Of a stretch of 7,717 bases of DNA, positions 6,945 to 7,717 are shown one piece after another. Numbering within the stretch: the first letter of the stretch is position 1; the number at the start of each line of letters is the position of its first letter. The stretch covers positions 1 through 7,717 of the forward strand of contig CALCYB010000093.1 of NCBI GenBank assembly GCA_937906485.1, in the 5' to 3' direction. The stretch is from an uncultured Rikenellaceae bacterium. GTDB taxonomy: Bacteria > Bacteroidota > Bacteroidia > Bacteroidales > UBA932. Both the position numbers and the translations under genes were made by a program. The notes under the pieces were generated by a model. That model saw nothing but the letters and a program-made list of their open reading frames with translations. It ran no database searches and was not told the origin of the DNA.

Positions 6945-7717
6945 TTAGGAAAATTGATGGATTATCGCCACAATTTTCAGGAGCCAGTCCAATGGAATCT
7001 TCAGAGCCAGGGAGATGACTTCGGCGTCCGGCCACAGATGGCCGGACAGCAATACCCATGGTGCTGTCTGGATGATCCAGGAAACCAGCGGGGCGCCCAA
7101 TAGGTTAGCCAGTTGAAACGACAAGGGAAAAGCGTGAAAGTAATGCAGCAGCAGGGGCAAGGTGATCAGTTGGCAGGACAAGGTGATGCTGATGGTCTGC
7201 CAGAGACGGAAAAGCAGTTGCCGGGGCAGGCCGCCGGATCCGGGCTTCGGAATGAGCTGTTCTAAAAAGGGGTTGACCAGAAAGATGCCCAACATGGCAA
7301 GAAAAGAGAGTTGGAAGCCGACAGCACAAGGAGCAAGCGGGTTGCATAGCGTAATGAGCATGGCGCTGATGGCCAAAGCGCTCAGTCCGTTTTTCGGTTC
7401 CTCTCGCCATCCGCTGATTTCGTAACAGGTACACATGATGACGGCCCTGGCAATGGATGGACTTAGGCCCGTCAGCAGCGCATACCCCCAAAGAAAGATC
7501 AGACAGAGTAACCCCCGGCACCGGGCCGGGCCCCCAGATTTTCCCGGGAGGAAGAAGAAAAGGCGTTGCAATGACCGGTAGAGAATGCCCACGTGCAGGC
7601 CGGAAAGTGCCAGCAGATGGGCTACGCCACTGCGTTGGAAGTCTTGGCGGATGTGGCTGTCCAGTTGGCTGCGTTCGCCGCAGAGCAGGGCGGGGAGGAC
7701 GCCGGCCTGCGGCGGGG
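6945..7717 (-). CDS. comEC: ComEC/Rec2 DNA-uptake channel protein, C-terminal part, open at right edge
   Basis: The frame is open to the right edge and gives 256 residues ending at the TAA at 6945. ComEC forms the inner-membrane channel for single-stranded DNA during natural transformation. The Competence-domain signature is clear: RSGVAHLLALSGLHVGILY (about 28-46), then WGYALLTGLSPSIARAVIM (about 76-94), and GFQLSFLAMLGI (about 133-144), followed by several more hydrophobic membrane segments. The GTG that could be read as a start at 7592 lies inside the HLLALSGLHVG motif and is not the start; the real one is beyond the window. The protein ends at LLKIVAIIHQFS, without the C-terminal metallo-beta-lactamase-like domain found in many ComEC proteins. 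Some Bacteroidetes versions are also short, so truncation is not certain. The N-terminal domain cannot be seen. Confidence 0.9.
   Translation of the reverse strand, partial: PPQAGVLPALLCGERSQLDSHIRQDFQRSGVAHLLALSGLHVGILYRSLQRLFFFLPGKSGGPARCRGLLCLIFLWGYALLTGLSPSIARAVIMCTCYEISGWREEPKNGLSALAISAMLITLCNPLAPCAVGFQLSFLAMLGIFLVNPFLEQLIPKPGSGGLPRQLLFRLWQTISITLSCQLITLPLLLHYFHAFPLSFQLANLLGAPLVSWIIQTAPWVLLSGHLWPDAEVISLALKIPLDWLLKIVAIIHQFS

Noticed and set aside
6925..6947. Possible intrinsic terminator after comEC (TAAGATTCTTA followed by a run of seven T on the minus strand)
   Set aside because: The inverted repeat has a one-base loop and an A/T stem, too weak to form a stable hairpin, and it includes the stop codon.
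7105..7521. A 138-codon minus-strand frame within comEC
   Set aside because: It is out of frame with the ComEC motifs, which are unambiguous in the frame ending at 6945.

Overview
Most of this window (about 850-7717) reads as chromosome of a member of the Bacteroidales. The signs are a secreted S46 dipeptidyl-peptidase of the DPP11 type, TAnnTTTG-type -7 promoter elements, little Shine-Dalgarno sequence before the start codons, and a PurF paralogue of the form I remember from Bacteroides-like genomes. The genus cannot be read from the sequence.

Layout from left to right. (1) 1-848, minus strand: an open frame running off the left edge that encodes the middle of a tailed-phage portal protein. 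It has strongly G/C-ending codons typical of a gut Firmicutes-type phage, not of the neighbouring genes. It lacks the N-terminal part of a portal protein and meets the next gene exactly at that gene's stop codon. (2) 845-2155, minus: a complete UPF0597 / CyuA-like Fe-S cysteine desulfidase or serine dehydratase-like enzyme. (3) 2170-4251, minus: a complete exported dipeptidyl-peptidase 11 with the Arg that sets Asp/Glu specificity. Genes 2 and 3 are 14 bp apart and look co-transcribed from a promoter at about 4290. (4) 4342-5463, plus: an AI-2E/PerM family membrane protein, divergent from dpp11. (5) 5467-6888, minus: a PurF-like amidophosphoribosyltransferase whose phosphoribosyltransferase site and Fe-S cysteines are kept but whose glutaminase site is gone. 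It converges on gene 4 with only 3 bp between the stop codons. (6) 6945-7717, minus: the C-terminal part of ComEC, running off the right edge.

How the genes may work together. DPP11 releases acidic dipeptides in the periplasm, and the CyuA-like enzyme breaks down an amino acid in the cytoplasm. The pair therefore suggests a peptide and amino-acid catabolic operon in an asaccharolytic or mixed-feeding gut bacterium. The other genes look like ordinary chromosomal neighbours.

The two items most worth a second look are the abrupt phage/chromosome junction near 825-850, which may be a real recombination or an assembly chimera, and the glutaminase-dead PurF paralogue. There is no gene-free stretch over 300 bp, and I saw no tRNA, rRNA, CRISPR array or insertion sequence.
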